Shown in pieces: positions 62,192 to 64,000 of a stretch of DNA of 64,000 nucleotides; position 1 is the first letter of the stretch, and each line of letters opens with the position of its first letter. The notes under the pieces were generated by a model. It did no database searches and was not told the origin of the DNA. It saw only the letters and a list, made by a program, of their open reading frames with translations. The stretch comes from Achromobacter arsenitoxydans SY8. GTDB lineage: Bacteria > Pseudomonadota > Gammaproteobacteria > Burkholderiales > Burkholderiaceae_B. The stretch lies in contig NZ_AGUF01000087.1 of the NCBI RefSeq assembly GCF_000236785.1, positions 62,001 through 126,000 of the forward strand, given 5' to 3'. Position numbers and translations under genes: made by a program.

Positions 62192-62196
62192 GAGCC

Positions 62197-63627
62197 ATGA
62201 CCAACCCCCCTCCCCCGTACCGGGCAGTCATTCTTTGCGGTGGATCAGGCTCGCGCCTGTGGCCGCTGTCGCGCGAGCTGCTGCCGAAGCAGTTCATCCG
62301 TTTGACCGATGACCGCAGCCTGCTGCAGAACACCCTGCTGCGGCTCGGGTCGGCCGGCGCCAAGGACCGGCCCATGCTCGTGTGCAACGACGCGCACCGC
62401 TACATTGCCGCGGAACAGGCGCAGGAGCTGGGCATCAAGGACGTAGAGGTGATCCTGGAGCCGTTTGCGCGCAACACGGCGCCGGCGATCGCCGCCGCCA
62501 CCCTGCGGGCCATGCAGGACGGCGAAGACCCCATCATGCTCATCATGCCGTCGGACCACGTGCTGGAAGACGGCGAGGTGTTGAGCGCCGCATTCGCCCA
62601 GGCCTACGATGCCGCCCGCCAGGGCGCGCTGGTGACGTTCGGCATCAAGCCGACCGCCCCGCTCAGCGGCTACGGCTATATCCAGGCGGACGAGCCCGGC
62701 GCCATGGCGCCCGCGCGCCGCGTGCGCCGGTTTGTCGAAAAGCCGTCTCCCGAGGTCGCCCAGCGCTTCATCGACGATGGCGGCTACTACTGGAACAGCG
62801 GCATGTTCGCGTTCCAGGCCTCGGTTTTCCTGTCCGAATTGGCGCGGCTGGCGCCCAAAATCCTGGAGCAGGCGCAGGCCGCGGTAGCCACGGGGCACGG
62901 CGAGAGCGGGCTGTTCCACCTGGACGGCCCGTCGTTCGAGGCTTGCCCCAGCGACTCCATGGACTACGCCATCATGGAGCGCACCGACAGCGCCGTGGTC
63001 ATCCCGCTGGCCGCGTCGTGGAGCGACGTCGGCGCGTGGGATGCCGTGTGGGGCATCGCCCAGAAGACGGTGGAAGGCAATTCCACCACCGGCGACGTCA
63101 TGGTGGAGGATTCGCGCAACTGCCTCATCCACTCGACCAGCCGCCTGGTGGCTTCGGTGGGCCTGGACGACATCGTCGTCATCGAAACGGCCGATGCCGT
63201 ACTGGTGGCGCACAAGTCGCGCTCGCAGGACGTCAAGCGGCTGGTCGAGATCTTCAAGACCCAGCACCGGTCGGAGCTCAACCACCACCGCGAGGTCCAG
63301 CGGCCCTGGGGCTCGTACGACTCGGTGGGCCAAGGCCCCCGCTACCAGGTCAAGCGGATCACCGTCAAACCCGGCGCCCGCCTGTCTTCGCAGATGCACC
63401 ATCACCGCGCCGAACACTGGATCGTGGTGTCGGGCACGGCGCGGATCTACAACGGCGACAAGCAGTACCTGCTGACCGAGAACCAGTCGACCTACATCCC
63501 GCTGGGCGAGATCCACAGCCTGGAAAACCCGGGGAAGATCCCGCTGGAGATCATCGAGGTGCAGTCGGGGGCCTACCTCGGTGAAGACGACATTGTGCGC
63601 TTCCAAGACATGTACGGCCGTGTCTGA
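62197..63627 (+). CDS. manC: mannose-1-phosphate guanylyltransferase/mannose-6-phosphate isomerase
   Basis: A 476-aa bifunctional type II PMI/GMP (AlgA/ManC/CpsB). N-terminal GTP-transferase domain with GGSGSRLWPLSRELLPKQF and FVEKP; C-terminal cupin isomerase domain with PWGSYD, GARLSSQMHHHRAEHWIVV and the metal histidines therein. Product is GDP-mannose. The ATG at 62197 has AAGGAG eight bases upstream; a GTG nine bases earlier is less likely. Ends overlapping the next gene by 8 bp. Confidence 0.96.
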   Translation: MTNPPPPYRAVILCGGSGSRLWPLSRELLPKQFIRLTDDRSLLQNTLLRLGSAGAKDRPMLVCNDAHRYIAAEQAQELGIKDVEVILEPFARNTAPAIAAATLRAMQDGEDPIMLIMPSDHVLEDGEVLSAAFAQAYDAARQGALVTFGIKPTAPLSGYGYIQADEPGAMAPARRVRRFVEKPSPEVAQRFIDDGGYYWNSGMFAFQASVFLSELARLAPKILEQAQAAVATGHGESGLFHLDGPSFEACPSDSMDYAIMERTDSAVVIPLAASWSDVGAWDAVWGIAQKTVEGNSTTGDVMVEDSRNCLIHSTSRLVASVGLDDIVVIETADAVLVAHKSRSQDVKRLVEIFKTQHRSELNHHREVQRPWGSYDSVGQGPRYQVKRITVKPGARLSSQMHHHRAEHWIVVSGTARIYNGDKQYLLTENQSTYIPLGEIHSLENPGKIPLEIIEVQSGAYLGEDDIVRFQDMYGRV

Positions 63628-64000
63628 AAAGGCAATTTCTGAACCGTTCTGGCGCCCCGGCGTCGCCCGCGTCTGCCTGCCCGTGGTTGTGTTGTTCTTT
63701 GCCGTGCTGGTGACGGTAGGGAACCTGCCCGGGCTGGCGGCGGACATGTCGGACGCCTTCGGCGACAAGCGGCTGCACCTGGCCGCCTACGCCTTTCTTA
63801 CCGGGCTGATCTACATATCAGTCAACCGGCGTCCGGCCCTGGTGGCCATGCTGGGGGCTGTCGCCATGGGTGCGCTGGATGAATCAATCCAGTCCTTTTT
63901 TCCCTACCGACAGGCTGAACTCTTAGACCTTTTGGCCGATATCTCAGCGGCTGGTGCAACAGTAATCTCATTGCACATTGGTACCGCAGCCATCGGCTCC
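63620..64000 (+). CDS. VanZ-like family membrane protein, C-terminus cut by the window edge
   Basis: At least 127 codons without stop up to the edge. Start is a GTG at 63620 inside the manC end. Three hydrophobic segments are visible (VCLPVVVLFFAVLVTVGNL; LHLAAYAFLTGLIYISV; LVAMLGAVAMGALDE). KRLHLAAYAFLTGL and the DESIQSFFPYRQAELLDLLAD stretch (split) carry the VanZ/PF04892 pattern. VanZ-like genes occur in exopolysaccharide and exosortase loci with unknown roles. GC content and codon choice drop toward the right (TTA, ATA and CTT codons appear). Confidence 0.8.
   Translation, partial: MSEKAISEPFWRPGVARVCLPVVVLFFAVLVTVGNLPGLAADMSDAFGDKRLHLAAYAFLTGLIYISVNRRPALVAMLGAVAMGALDESIQSFFPYRQAELLDLLADISAAGATVISLHIGTAAIGS

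Noticed and set aside
1-64000. Search for tRNA, rRNA, IS elements, integrases, phage genes and CRISPR arrays
   Set aside because: None recognised. Low-GC patches (DUF1963 gene, TonB barrel, right end) are not accompanied by recombinases or attachment repeats that I can see.

Overview
The window is about 64 kb of a GC-rich, gene-dense chromosome. It has many Bug-type (tripartite tricarboxylate) solute receptors, acyl-CoA catabolic clusters, an EarP/EF-P(Arg32) pair, DUF2863 and DUF1178 genes, and both aconitases. This combination points to a betaproteobacterium of the Burkholderiales, most likely Alcaligenaceae (Achromobacter/Bordetella-like). The genus is inferred from gene content and codon use only. 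I see no rRNA, tRNA, CRISPR array, insertion sequence, integrase or plasmid/phage module.

Region 1 (1-14 kb) holds two acyl-CoA degradation modules. Module A (1-5.8 kb) is a leftward operon: enoyl-CoA hydratase-like protein, acyl-CoA ligase (ADP-forming type), Bug receptor and acyl-CoA dehydrogenase (cut by the left edge). It is divergent from an IclR regulator. A low-GC DUF1963 gene follows. Module B (7.4-14 kb) has a leftward Bug receptor/enoyl-CoA hydratase/thiolase set, divergent from a pair of acyl-CoA dehydrogenase genes, then a LysR regulator. The divergent promoter carries ATAC-N7-GTAT-type LysR sites.

Region 2 (14-33 kb) holds a CBS-domain protein, a TauE/SafE-type permease, a two-gene unit of unknown function (zinc-ribbon membrane protein plus exported protein), acnB, an SLT-like lipoprotein, a Fur-box TonB receptor of mixed base composition, a pirin divergent from a LysR gene, acnA, a DODA-type dioxygenase, and DUF2863-earP-efp. 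acnB and acnA share an identical 25-bp stretch that contains a perfect 21-bp inverted repeat upstream of each gene, so they are probably one regulon.

Region 3 (33-52 kb) holds a four-gene peptide-type ABC transporter operon, an SNase-fold nuclease, CorA, an SOS-controlled UvrD-type helicase divergent from a DUF72 gene, a GABA catabolism unit (MocR regulator, gabT, gabD), an inositol monophosphatase-family protein, a sirtuin and an EpsC-type serine acetyltransferase. Two TTATCCCCA-N5-TGTGGACAA elements (DnaA-box-like pairs) flank the monophosphatase gene.

Region 4 (52-64 kb) is an exopolysaccharide locus. The leftward operon is wza - wzc - phosphomannomutase/phosphoglucomutase - pgi - galE. 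The rightward operon is wcaJ-like initiating transferase - gmm - manC - VanZ-like gene, which runs off the right edge. Together they would supply UDP-Glc/Gal and GDP-mannose precursors, load the first sugar on undecaprenyl phosphate, and export the polymer. Glycosyltransferases, flippase and polymerase are not in the window and probably lie to the right, where GC content begins to fall.
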